From Rhodanobacter denitrificans (GTDB lineage Bacteria; Pseudomonadota; Gammaproteobacteria; Xanthomonadales; Rhodanobacteraceae), in the NCBI RefSeq assembly GCF_000230695.2, contig NC_020541.1, positions 1,426,001 through 1,490,000 of the forward strand: a stretch of 64,000 nt of DNA, written 5' to 3'. The notes beneath the pieces are model-generated. The model was given only the letters and a program-made list of their open reading frames with translations, did no database searches and was not told where the DNA came from. This document shows, one piece after another, positions 1 to 7,984 of this stretch (its first letter is position 1; the number at the start of each line of letters is the position of its first letter). The translations under genes were made by a program, and so were the position numbers.

Positions 1-2
1 AC

Positions 3-1898
3 GGCAAGGAGCCGCAAGGCACGGCACGCTGGTCGCTGGTCGCCGACGCGGCGGCCGAAGTGGGCCCGGCGTTGTTCGTCAGCCTGCTGATCATCGCGCT
101 GTCCTTCATCCCGGTGTTCGCGCTGCAGGGGCAGGAGGGCAAGCTGTTCAAGCCGCTGGCGTTCACCAAGACCTACGCGATGGCGGCGGCGGCCGGGCTG
201 GCGGTGACCCTGGTGCCGGTGCTGATGGGTTACCTGGTCCGCGGGCGCATCCGCCCGGAACACGCCAATCCGCTCAACCGCGGCCTGATCGCGCTGTACC
301 GGCCGATCCTGGAAGCGGTGCTGCGCTCCCCGAAAACGACCCTGGCGCTGGCCGGGCTGTTGCTGCTCACCGCGCTACTGCCGCTCGGCCGGCTCGGCAG
401 CGAATTCATGCCGGCGATGGACGAAGGCACGCTGCTGTACATGCCCACCGCGTTGCCGGGGCTGTCCTCGGGCAAGGCGGCGCAGCTGCTGCAGCTCACC
501 GACCGCATGATCAAGAGCGTGCCCGAGGTCGACCACGTATTCGGCAAGGCCGGCCGTGCCGACACCGCCACCGATCCGGCGCCGATGGAGATGTTCGAGA
601 CCACCATCACCTTCAAACCAAAGAGCCAGTGGCGACTGGGCATGACGATGGACAGGATCAAGGCGGAGCTGGACCGGGCGGTGCGCGTGCCGGGCCTGAC
701 CAACCTGTTCGTGCCGCCGCTGCGCAACCGCATCGACATGCTGGCTACCGGCATCAAGAGCCCGATCGGCATCAAGGTGCTCGGCTCCGATCCATCGACA
801 TTGCAGGAGGTGGCCGATCGCATCGAGACAGTGGCTCGGCAGGTGCCTGGCGTCGGTTCGGCCATTGCCGAGCGGGCGGCCAGCGGTCGCTATGTCGACG
901 TGCGCATCCGCCGGGTCGATGCCGCGCGCTATGGCCTGACCCAGCAGCAGCTGCAGCAGCTGATTGCCACCGTAGTCGGCGGCGAGCCGGTTGGCGAGGT
1001 CGTCGCCGGACGCGAGCGCTATCCGATCGTGCTGCGCTACCCGCGGGCCGAGCGCGATTCACTCGCAGCATTGAAGGCATTGCCGATCGTCGCGGCGAAC
1101 GGCGTGCAGCTGACCCTGGGGCAGGTGGCCGAGATCGAGGTAGTCGCTGGGCCGCCGATGCTGAAAAGCGAGAACGGCCAACTGGCGACCTACGTCTACG
1201 TCGATACCGCCGGCCGCGACCTCGGCGCGGTGGTGGCGGATCTGCAACGTGTGGTGGCGCGCGAGGTGCGCCTGCCGCCGGGCATCACGCTGGCGTGGTC
1301 GGGCCAGTTCGAATACCTGGCGCAGGCGACGCAGCGGCTGACCCTGGTGGTGCCGGTGGTGCTGCTGATCGTGTTCGTGCTGATCTACGCCGTGTTCCGC
1401 CGGATCAGCGAGGCGACGCTGATCATGGCCAGCGTGCCGCTGGCGCTGGTCGGCGGGCTGTGGCTGGTCTGGCTGCTGGGGCATGCGGTGTCGGTGGCGA
1501 CGATGATCGGCTTCATCGCGCTGGCCGGCGTCGCCGCCGAGTTCGGCGTGGTGATGATGCTGTACCTGCACCACGCGTGGGACCGCCAGCTGGCAGCCGA
1601 TCCGCACTCGGGTGCGGCCGAGCTGGACGAGGCGATCCGCGAAGGCGCGGTGCAGCGCGTGCGGCCGAAGGCGATGACGGTGGCGGTGATCCTCGCCGGC
1701 CTGCTGCCGATCCTGCTCGGCCACGGTGCCGGCTCCGAAGTGATGCAGCGCATCGCCGCGCCGATGATCGGCGGCATGCTCACCGCGCCGTTGCTGTCCA
1801 TGCTGGTCATCCCCGCCGCGTTCCGCCTGCTGGTGCTGCGCCGGCTGCGTCGGGCCGGTGATGACAGCGATCAAGCAGGTGCAAGCGGAGTAGGGTAA
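3..1898 (+). CDS. CusA/CzcA-family heavy-metal RND efflux pump, 3' part (5' end outside window)
   Basis: This is the inner-membrane pump subunit of a tripartite efflux system that exports metal cations using the proton gradient. The frame is open to the left edge of the window, so the N-terminal part, including the membrane segment with the usual metal-pump signature, is missing. The visible part begins just before a membrane segment (GPALFVSLLIIALSFIPVF), continues through a large periplasmic loop with the porter subdomains, and ends with the last membrane helices (VVPVVLLIVFVLIYAVFRR; then GVAAEFGVVMMLYLHHAW, typical of CusA/CzcA). The GTG near base 60 is an internal valine codon. A cysteine-rich small gene follows after 6 bases. 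Family is clear; the metal (Cu/Ag or Co/Zn/Cd) cannot be decided from this part. Confidence 0.93.
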   Translation, partial: GKEPQGTARWSLVADAAAEVGPALFVSLLIIALSFIPVFALQGQEGKLFKPLAFTKTYAMAAAAGLAVTLVPVLMGYLVRGRIRPEHANPLNRGLIALYRPILEAVLRSPKTTLALAGLLLLTALLPLGRLGSEFMPAMDEGTLLYMPTALPGLSSGKAAQLLQLTDRMIKSVPEVDHVFGKAGRADTATDPAPMEMFETTITFKPKSQWRLGMTMDRIKAELDRAVRVPGLTNLFVPPLRNRIDMLATGIKSPIGIKVLGSDPSTLQEVADRIETVARQVPGVGSAIAERAASGRYVDVRIRRVDAARYGLTQQQLQQLIATVVGGEPVGEVVAGRERYPIVLRYPRAERDSLAALKALPIVAANGVQLTLGQVAEIEVVAGPPMLKSENGQLATYVYVDTAGRDLGAVVADLQRVVAREVRLPPGITLAWSGQFEYLAQATQRLTLVVPVVLLIVFVLIYAVFRRISEATLIMASVPLALVGGLWLVWLLGHAVSVATMIGFIALAGVAAEFGVVMMLYLHHAWDRQLAADPHSGAAELDEAIREGAVQRVRPKAMTVAVILAGLLPILLGHGAGSEVMQRIAAPMIGGMLTAPLLSMLVIPAAFRLLVLRRLRRAGDDSDQAGASGVG

Positions 1899-1904
1899 AG
1901 ACCC

Positions 1905-2120
1905 ATGACGAGCGAACCCATCCTGCGCAGCACGCTGACCTGTCCGCATTGCGGCCACCAAGCCACCGAAACCATGCCGACCGACGCCTGCCAGTTCTTC
2001 TACGACTGTCCCGGCTGCGGCGAACTGCTGCGGCCCAAGCCCGGCGACTGTTGCGTGTTCTGTTCCTGGGGCAGCGTGCCGTGCCCGCCGGTCCAGCAGC
2101 AGAAGTCCTGCTGCGGTTAG
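1905..2120 (+). CDS. Small cysteine-rich protein linked to metal efflux (GDCCVFCSWG type)
   Basis: This 71-residue protein carries two CxxC-like knuckles (CPHC near residue 14 and CPGC near residue 40) and a cysteine-rich tail (GDCCVFCSWGSVPCPPVQ, then CCG at the end). There is no signal peptide, so it is probably cytosolic. The ATG lies 6 bases after the stop of the RND pump gene, which implies cotranscription. I recognise the tail as that of a widespread uncharacterised family found next to metal-efflux genes. The cysteines suggest metal binding or sensing, but that role is inference. Confidence 0.8.
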   Translation: MTSEPILRSTLTCPHCGHQATETMPTDACQFFYDCPGCGELLRPKPGDCCVFCSWGSVPCPPVQQQKSCCG

Positions 2121-2121
2121 T

Positions 2122-2277
2122 GGTCGGGAGCCTGCCGCGACCCAGCTCGGCATCACGCGGTCGTCGCTGGCGCTGGGCTGGACCGGCGAGCCGGCCCTGT
2201 CCCATCTGATCGAACCGCTGCTGGCAGCCATTGCCGGCCACCCCATGCCGACAGTCCTCAGGCGCGCGGCTGCATGA
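2122..2277 (+). pseudogene. Possible remnant of a coding sequence (tail only)
   Basis: Directly after the small cysteine-rich gene, one frame runs open to a TGA at 2275 with strong G/C preference at third positions, as in real genes of this window. It reads roughly TQLGITRSSLALGWTGEP and continues to a basic end. It has no usable start codon and overlaps the 3' end of the minus-strand propeller gene by about 20 bases. It may be the decayed C-terminus of a gene lost by rearrangement. I could not identify the family. Confidence 0.2.
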
Positions 2278-3268
2278 TGCGCAACGCCGTGTGTCCCTGC
2301 AGGTTCTTGAGCGGAAAGTAGGCTCGATGAGTGGCCGGGTCGACGGCGACCACATGCGCATCCGGTCCAAGCATGCCCTCGCCGAGCTTTGTCACAGCCG
2401 TTCTCGTCACGGAGAACAGCGAGACCACGCCCGATTCGCTGGCGACATACAGCCAGCCCTTGCCGGCATCGTAGGCAAGCACGTCCGGATCGTCGCCGAT
2501 CTCGAAGGAGGCCGTGACGCGGCGGCTCGTCAGGTCCAGCACCAGCAGTTTGTGGTTGTCCTCGCAGGCGATGAATGCGAGCCGTTGCTGCGGCACGATC
2601 TGCAGGCCATGATTCCCTTTCGCACCCGGCAGGTCGATGCGGGCGACTACCTTGTCGGTTGCCGGGTCGATCTCGACCAGCTGTTGCCGCGTCTGCACGT
2701 TTGCGAAGATGTGTTTGGAGACGGGATCGTATTGGGTGTTGCCCACCTCGCCGCCGAGCGGAATCGTCGCGACGCGCTGGTTCGTGCGCACGTCGATCGC
2801 CGTATCGGTCGCACCGTGCTCGTCGGAGACATAGATCTTGTGAAGGTCCGGAACATAGGCCATGCCGTCCGGGTAGACACCGGCCGGTGCACGTGCCACG
2901 ACCTTCAGACTGTCCTCGTCGATGGCGACGACTTCGTTGGTCCCGGTGGCTGAGGCGTAGACCCGCCCCAGTTCAGGGATCGCCAACACGCCGTGGACCT
3001 TGCTGAGGTCAGGGATTCGTGCCACTACCCGTTGCGTATGGGTGTTGAACACGATTACAGCGCTATCGCCCAGATGCGCAATAAACAGCAAGCGCCGGCC
3101 TGGATCGTAGCTCTCATAGTCCAGGCGTGTGGTTCCGCCGCCGAGGGGCACATCCGTCACCTTGGCGAGCGGCAAGTTACCGGGGCCGGCCGCACTGGCG
3201 CAGGCGGTGGCTGCACACAAGAGGGCCACCAACGATCCGAGATGGCGAAACACGCTCAATGCATTCAT
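2258..3268 (-). CDS. Exported YncE-like beta-propeller protein
   Basis: This 336-residue protein starts with a signal peptide (FRHLGSLVALLCAATACASA) followed by repeated blades of the YncE/NHL kind, with phrases such as VFNTHTQRVVARIPDLS, VVAIDEDSLKVVARAPAG and VLDLTSRRVTASFEIGDDPD. Such seven-bladed propellers are periplasmic and usually of unknown ligand. The start at 3268 is chosen because GGAG lies 8 bases upstream and the signal peptide follows directly; a longer frame upstream overlaps the neighbouring gene. It lies 25 bases behind the stand-alone ChrB-domain gene on the same strand, so the two probably form an operon diverging from chrB. Confidence 0.85.
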   Translation of the reverse strand: MNALSVFRHLGSLVALLCAATACASAAGPGNLPLAKVTDVPLGGGTTRLDYESYDPGRRLLFIAHLGDSAVIVFNTHTQRVVARIPDLSKVHGVLAIPELGRVYASATGTNEVVAIDEDSLKVVARAPAGVYPDGMAYVPDLHKIYVSDEHGATDTAIDVRTNQRVATIPLGGEVGNTQYDPVSKHIFANVQTRQQLVEIDPATDKVVARIDLPGAKGNHGLQIVPQQRLAFIACEDNHKLLVLDLTSRRVTASFEIGDDPDVLAYDAGKGWLYVASESGVVSLFSVTRTAVTKLGEGMLGPDAHVVAVDPATHRAYFPLKNLQGHTALRIMQPRA

Positions 3269-3293
3269 GGGTACTCCGTCCATATCGGCAAGA

Positions 3294-3746
3294 TCAGGAA
3301 CCCGGTGGCCAGCGATGCGCTTCACCCTGGCCGTGCTTGCACCAGGCATACAACGCGTCGTAGATCACCAGCCCATGTTGAAGCATGTCGTGGTCGTTCT
3401 CGAACACCCGCGATAACCCCAACGAGATGGCATACAGCCCGGCGGATTGCGGCGTCAGATCGGGGCGGGAGGTATCCGCGCCACGCACGATCGCGGCGAG
3501 TTGCGACAGGGCGGGATCGTCGAGGGCGTAGCACTTGAGGAACGCATCGAAACTGCAGAACTCCCCCTCGTGGGACAGCTCCGCGCCTGGAATGTCATAC
3601 GGAACGGCACCCGTCGCCTCTGCGACAGCGAATACCTGAGCCGTCGGTACGTACAGAAACTCGGGCGTCGCATCGATGAACCGGGCGATCAACCAGGGAC
3701 AGGCGATCCGGTCGATCTTGGGACGTTCTCGTGTCACCCATTGCAT
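3294..3746 (-). CDS. Stand-alone ChrB C-terminal domain protein (chromate resistance)
   Basis: This 150-residue protein corresponds to the C-terminal domain of chromate resistance protein ChrB. It carries the domain hallmark IDRIACPWLIARFID near its N-terminus, mirrored in the full-length ChrB encoded divergently (IDRVASAWLIRRFID). GGAGG lies about 9 bases before the ATG. It lacks the N-terminal PaaX-like half and so is unlikely to bind DNA itself. It leads an operon with the propeller gene and shares an 82-bp intergenic region with chrB. Possible roles are a partner of ChrB or an accessory resistance factor; this is inference. Confidence 0.85.
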   Translation of the reverse strand: MQWVTRERPKIDRIACPWLIARFIDATPEFLYVPTAQVFAVAEATGAVPYDIPGAELSHEGEFCSFDAFLKCYALDDPALSQLAAIVRGADTSRPDLTPQSAGLYAISLGLSRVFENDHDMLQHGLVIYDALYAWCKHGQGEAHRWPPGS

Positions 3747-3779
3747 GGCCGCATCCTCCGTAGGACGGGGCGCCTGTTA

Positions 3780-3830
3780 GGTATGTAGATTCTTGTAGAG
3801 AGTATAACATTATTGTAGTGTAAGCTACAT
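3780..3830. promoter_or_regulatory. Divergent chr promoter region with phased TGTAG repeats
   Basis: The 82-bp gap between the two ChrB-type genes is much more A/T-rich than its surroundings. TGTAG occurs at 3784, 3794 and 3814, so copies are 10 and 20 bases apart, on one face of the helix. The last copy forms an inverted repeat with CTACA at 3825-3829, which overlaps the chrB start codon. A TATAAC box at 3803-3808 could serve chrB, and TATACT on the other strand could serve the divergent operon. ChrB proteins are known regulators of chromate operons, so this is a reasonable operator candidate. Confidence 0.45.
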
Positions 3831-4809
3831 GGCTTATTCCACGACATGGCTGATGCTCATCAGCAGCTTGCCCGGGCAGACGCAGACAACCCGCATGCGG
3901 GTGTGGCGGGCACTGAAGGCGGCAGGCGCCGGCGCCATGCGCGATGGCGTATATGTTCTGCCGCAGGCCGACAACGCACGTGCCGTGTTCGATGAGCAGG
4001 CCGCCGAGGTCATCGCGGCCGACGGCACCGCGCAAGTCATCGCCTTCGATAGCCGGGACGAGGTGCAGCAGGGCGCGCTCATGGCGCTGTTCGATCGCAG
4101 CAATGAATACCGCGAGTTGTTCGGTCAGCTCGGTGCGCTGCAGGCCAGATTGGCGACTCTGGAAGAGGCTGAGGCGCGCCGAGAACTCGCCATGCTGCGT
4201 CGCGACGTCGCCGCTCTGGTCGAGATCGACTTCTTTCCTGGGCCGCCGCGCCGTCAGGTAGAAAGCACCTTGATTGACGCCGAAGCTGCCTTGAATGCGC
4301 GTTTCTCGCCGGATGAGCCCCATGCCTTGCACGGCAAGGTGCCGCGTTGCGATCCGGCGCAGTACCGCGGGCGCCTGTGGGCAACCCGCGAACATTTGTG
4401 GATCGACCGTGTTGCCTCCGCGTGGCTCATCCGGCGGTTCATCGACCGCAAGGCGAAGTTCGCATGGCTCAAGACCACCACGAGCTGCCCGAAGGACGCG
4501 CTTGGTTTTGACTTCGATGGCGCAACGTTCACGCACCTTGGTGCGCGTGTGACCTTCGAGGTGCTGCTGGCCAGCTTCGGCCTGGGCGATGACCGTGGTC
4601 TCGCCCGCCTTGGTGCGCTCGTGCATTACCTCGACGTCGGTGGCGTGCCGGTACCGGAGGCAGCGGGCTTCGCCGCGATCATGGCCGGTGCCCGCACCAC
4701 CCAGCCCGACGATGATGCGCTCCTGAAAGCCATCGCACCGGTACTCGACAGCCTCTACGCCGCCTACGCCCAAGACTCCCACGTGAAGCCGAAGCGCGCG
4801 CGGAAATAG
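3829..4809 (+). CDS. chrB: Chromate resistance regulator ChrB
   Basis: This 326-residue protein has the two-part ChrB architecture. The N-terminal half (from TWLMLISSLPGQTQTTRMR) resembles PaaX-like winged-helix regulators, with a linker helix around residues 90-140. The C-terminal domain holds the conserved IDRVASAWLIRRFID near residue 195. ChrB is known to regulate chromate-inducible chr operons. It heads a plus-strand cluster with the DUF1259 gene (25-base gap) and chrA (44-base gap). No Shine-Dalgarno sequence is visible before the ATG, and the candidate -10 box is only about 20 bases upstream, so the leader is short. Confidence 0.92.
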   Translation: MAYSTTWLMLISSLPGQTQTTRMRVWRALKAAGAGAMRDGVYVLPQADNARAVFDEQAAEVIAADGTAQVIAFDSRDEVQQGALMALFDRSNEYRELFGQLGALQARLATLEEAEARRELAMLRRDVAALVEIDFFPGPPRRQVESTLIDAEAALNARFSPDEPHALHGKVPRCDPAQYRGRLWATREHLWIDRVASAWLIRRFIDRKAKFAWLKTTTSCPKDALGFDFDGATFTHLGARVTFEVLLASFGLGDDRGLARLGALVHYLDVGGVPVPEAAGFAAIMAGARTTQPDDDALLKAIAPVLDSLYAAYAQDSHVKPKRARK

Positions 4810-4834
4810 TCCATCCCCGCACTGGAGTGTCGTC

Positions 4835-5788
4835 ATGAACGCTCGTTGCCTTCACATAGTCCGGCCACACGGCATGCGCCGCGTGGTCTCCTCACTTGGC
4901 ATGGCATTGTTGATGGCCGTTACCGTGCAAGCGGCTGATGCCACCGATCTCGATGCAAAGCACATCGGTGCCATCAGCGGAACGAATGCGACCGCCACCC
5001 CGGAAGGTGTGGTGCGCATCGGCTGGAGCCGTTCGGACGTCAAGGTGACCGTCGATGGCGTCGTGTTGCCGCCCGCAGCGGGGCTGGGCTCCTGGGCCGC
5101 GTTCATGCCCATGCAGGAGGGCCACGCCATGGTGATGGGCGATACCGTGGTCTTCGAGGACGAAGTGGATGTAGCGATGGACGCGGCCTTTGCCCACGGC
5201 CTCACGATCACGGCCCTGCATAACCACTTCTTCTACGACACCCCCAAGGTCTACTTCATGCACATCGGCGGTGATGGCACACCGGATGCGCTGGCAGGTG
5301 GCGTCAAGGCGGTATGGGATGCGATTCGCGCGGTGCGTCGCACGCATGCGCAGCCGTCCAGCGGATTCGGTGGAGCAACCGTCATACCCGGTACATTGTC
5401 GGCGCCGACGCTGTCGCAGATCGTCGGGCATCCGGCGACCGACAGCGGCGGTGTTGCCAAGATCACCATCGGCCGTGATGGCCACATGCACGATGCGGCG
5501 ATCGGTGCCTCGATGGGCCTGACCACCTGGATCGCGTTCAGCGGCAGCGACATGGCAGCGGCGGCCGACGGCGACGTGATCATGACGGCAGAAGAAGTCC
5601 AGCCGACGTTGAAAGCGCTGAGAGCAGCCGGCTTCCACGTCGTGGCCTTGCACAACCACATGATGGGCGAGATGCCGGGTTACTTCTTCACCCACTTCTG
5701 GGCCAAGGGGCCGGCAGAGAAGCTCGCCCATGGATTCCGCGCGGTGCTCGATGCGCAGTCCTCATCGGCTCGACCCCATACGCACTGA
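4835..5788 (+). CDS. Exported DUF1259 protein of the chromate cluster
   Basis: This 317-residue protein begins with a signal peptide (LGMALLMAVTVQAADA) and contains two copies of a DUF1259/LpqO-like unit. Each unit carries a histidine motif: ALHNHFFYDTPKVYFMHIGG near residue 130 and ALHNHMMGEMPGYFFTHFW near residue 270. The paired HNH patterns suggest metal or oxyanion binding in the periplasm. GGAG sits 7 bases before the ATG. DUF1259 genes are often found between chrB and chrA, so a role in chromate handling is likely, but its biochemistry is not known to me. Confidence 0.85.
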   Translation: MNARCLHIVRPHGMRRVVSSLGMALLMAVTVQAADATDLDAKHIGAISGTNATATPEGVVRIGWSRSDVKVTVDGVVLPPAAGLGSWAAFMPMQEGHAMVMGDTVVFEDEVDVAMDAAFAHGLTITALHNHFFYDTPKVYFMHIGGDGTPDALAGGVKAVWDAIRAVRRTHAQPSSGFGGATVIPGTLSAPTLSQIVGHPATDSGGVAKITIGRDGHMHDAAIGASMGLTTWIAFSGSDMAAAADGDVIMTAEEVQPTLKALRAAGFHVVALHNHMMGEMPGYFFTHFWAKGPAEKLAHGFRAVLDAQSSSARPHTH

Positions 5789-5832
5789 GCCTTCGCACTG
5801 CTACCCCCAACCCTACGAGCCAGGCATCTGCC

Positions 5833-7245
5833 ATGACGGTCCTGCCGAACAACGCGATCACGGGAATGCCGGAAGCGGAGGATGCCGGATCCATGCACCG
5901 GGTGAGCCTCGCGCAGGCAACCCGGGTATGGGCGAAGATCGGCTGGCTGAGCTTCGGTGGGCCGGCCGGTCAGATCGCGGTGATGCACCGCGAACTGGTT
6001 GAACAACGACGCTGGATCAGCGAGCCGAGGTTCCTGCATGCCCTCAACTACTGCATGTTGCTGCCGGGCCCCGAGGCGGCCCAGCTGGCCATCTATATCG
6101 GCTGGCTATTGCATCGCACGGCTGGCGGCCTTGTCGCCGGCTGCCTGTTCGTGCTGCCCGGCGTACTGGTGCTGTCCGGCCTGAGCGTGCTGTATGCCTT
6201 CGTAGGTCAGGTGGCGATGGTGGTGGCTGTCTTCTTCGGGTTGAAGGCCGCGGTGTTGGCGGTAGTCGTTGAAGCGGTGCTCCGCATCGCGCGGCGTGCC
6301 TTGAAAGGCCACTTCTTCGTCGGCGTAGCCTTCGCGGCCTTCCTGGCCATTCACGTGCTCCGGCTGCCGTTCCCGTTGATCATCGCGGGGGCTGCCGTGC
6401 TGGGCATCGTGGCGCGACGGTGGCGCCCGCGATGGTTCCCGGTCGAAGCCACTGCCGCAGAACTGGCCGGTGACGGTTACCTGGTCGACCAGCTGATGCT
6501 GCGCGGCGAATTGGCCCACACCAAGCCATCACGAACACGAGCATTACGTGCTGTCGGGATCGGCCTGGCATTGTGGGCTGCGCCGGTGCTGGCAGTCGTG
6601 ATCCTGTTTGGGCACACCAGCGTGCTCGCCCGCGAGGGCCTGCTCTTCAGCGAAACCGCCGTGGTGACTTTCGGCGGAGCCTACGCGGTGCTGGCCTACG
6701 TCGCCCAGCGTGTGGTGACCGACTACGGTTGGCTGTCGCCGGCGCAAATGCTCGACGGGCTGGCGCTGGCGGAAACCACGCCGGGGCCACTGATCATGGT
6801 GGTGCAATTCGTGGCCTTCATGGCGGCGTTCCAGCACCAGCCCGGCATGTCGCCCTGGCTTGCCGGCATGCTCGGCTCGCTACTGACCGTCTGGGTGATC
6901 TTCGTGCCGTGCTTTCTGTTTATCTTCCTCGGAGGCCCCTACATCGAGACGCTGCGCGGGAACCGGGTACTGAATTCCGCGCTGAGTGCCGTGACGGCCG
7001 CCGTGGTGGGCGTGGTGCTGAACCTGTCGGTGTGGTTTGCGGAGCACACCATCTTTGGCGTCGTGCGAACGTTGAATGCCGGGCCGGTGCACCTCGATTT
7101 ACCTCAGTTGTCCACACTCAACCCTGCGGCCTTGGTGCTTGCCGCCGGAGCCATGGTCGCCATGCTTCGCTACCGCGCCGGCATGGCATGGACGCTCGGT
7201 GTTTGCGGCTGCCTTGGTGCGGCACTCCGATTGATTCAAGGTTGA
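5833..7245 (+). CDS. chrA: Chromate efflux transporter ChrA
   Basis: This is a long-chain CHR-family permease of 470 residues that exports chromate from the cytoplasm. The N-terminal half carries the family signature (WLSFGGPAGQIAVMHRELV, then LPGPEAAQLAIYIGW). The C-terminal half repeats the plan (VTFGGAYAVLAYVAQ, then LAETTPGPLIMVVQFVAFM). About ten membrane segments are visible. No strong ribosome site precedes the ATG at 5833; an in-frame ATG at 5893 with GGAGG upstream is an alternative that would remove a non-conserved leader of 20 residues. The gene ends the chrB operon. Confidence 0.95.
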   Translation: MTVLPNNAITGMPEAEDAGSMHRVSLAQATRVWAKIGWLSFGGPAGQIAVMHRELVEQRRWISEPRFLHALNYCMLLPGPEAAQLAIYIGWLLHRTAGGLVAGCLFVLPGVLVLSGLSVLYAFVGQVAMVVAVFFGLKAAVLAVVVEAVLRIARRALKGHFFVGVAFAAFLAIHVLRLPFPLIIAGAAVLGIVARRWRPRWFPVEATAAELAGDGYLVDQLMLRGELAHTKPSRTRALRAVGIGLALWAAPVLAVVILFGHTSVLAREGLLFSETAVVTFGGAYAVLAYVAQRVVTDYGWLSPAQMLDGLALAETTPGPLIMVVQFVAFMAAFQHQPGMSPWLAGMLGSLLTVWVIFVPCFLFIFLGGPYIETLRGNRVLNSALSAVTAAVVGVVLNLSVWFAEHTIFGVVRTLNAGPVHLDLPQLSTLNPAALVLAAGAMVAMLRYRAGMAWTLGVCGCLGAALRLIQG

Positions 7246-7306
7246 TGGGAGTATGCGAAGGCGGGCGCGCGATCCGTGCCTTCGCAGCATCCGTCGCAAT
7301 TTGCCG

Positions 7307-7951
7307 TCAGCGCATGTCTCCCACGGTGCCGGCTGACGTCCGCCGGAACAGGGCGTAGAGAAATGGCTGGGTGGTGCCGAACGGTGTCGCGTGGAACTCC
7401 AGCGCGCTGTCGATCAGCGCGAAGCCGTCGCCGAGCGCGCGGGCAAGTCCCTCGGCGTCGTAGCGAACGGTATCCAGCCCGCTGCATCTCAGCGGCCCTT
7501 GCGGACCGAATGTGGCCAGTACCGCGTGGCCGCCCGGCTTCAAGGCGCGGGTCAGCTGCTGCACGTAGCGCGCGCGCTGTTCCGCCTGAGTCAGGAAGTG
7601 GAACACGGCGCGGTCGTGCCACAGGTCGTAGCGGGCTTCCTGCAGCGGTGCGTCGAGCAGGTCGGCGACAAGCCAGGTCACCGCGTCCGCCGACTTGCCC
7701 AGGCGTTCGCGGGCGACATTCAGGGCCTCGGCGGAAATGTCGAGCACGTTGAGGTCGCGGTAGCCGCGCGCAAGCAGGTCGTCGACCAGGGTCGATGCGC
7801 CGCCGCCCACGTCGAGCACGGCGGCGCCGCGGTCGGGCGCGGCGCGCTCGATCAGCGCCAGCGAGGTATCCAGATGCGGGCGGTACCAGCTGACCGCCTC
7901 CGGTGCCTTGGTCCGGTACACCGTTTCCCAGTGCTGTTGCTTGTCGGTCAT
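7307..7951 (-). CDS. Class I SAM-dependent methyltransferase
   Basis: This 214-residue protein shows the SAM-binding motif I as VLDVGGGASTLVDDLL near residue 45 and an acidic motif II region (NVLDISAEAL). The later YDLWHDRAVFHFL and LKPGGHAVLATFGPQGP are characteristic of a small Methyltransf_25-type family often annotated as thiopurine or tellurite-like methyltransferases. The substrate is unknown. It is convergent with chrA and lies 33 bases downstream of the EamA exporter gene, with which it is probably cotranscribed. Confidence 0.85.
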   Translation of the reverse strand: MTDKQQHWETVYRTKAPEAVSWYRPHLDTSLALIERAAPDRGAAVLDVGGGASTLVDDLLARGYRDLNVLDISAEALNVARERLGKSADAVTWLVADLLDAPLQEARYDLWHDRAVFHFLTQAEQRARYVQQLTRALKPGGHAVLATFGPQGPLRCSGLDTVRYDAEGLARALGDGFALIDSALEFHATPFGTTQPFLYALFRRTSAGTVGDMR

Positions 7952-7984
7952 GGGCTGCTCCTCGGGAATGCCGCTGACGATGGA

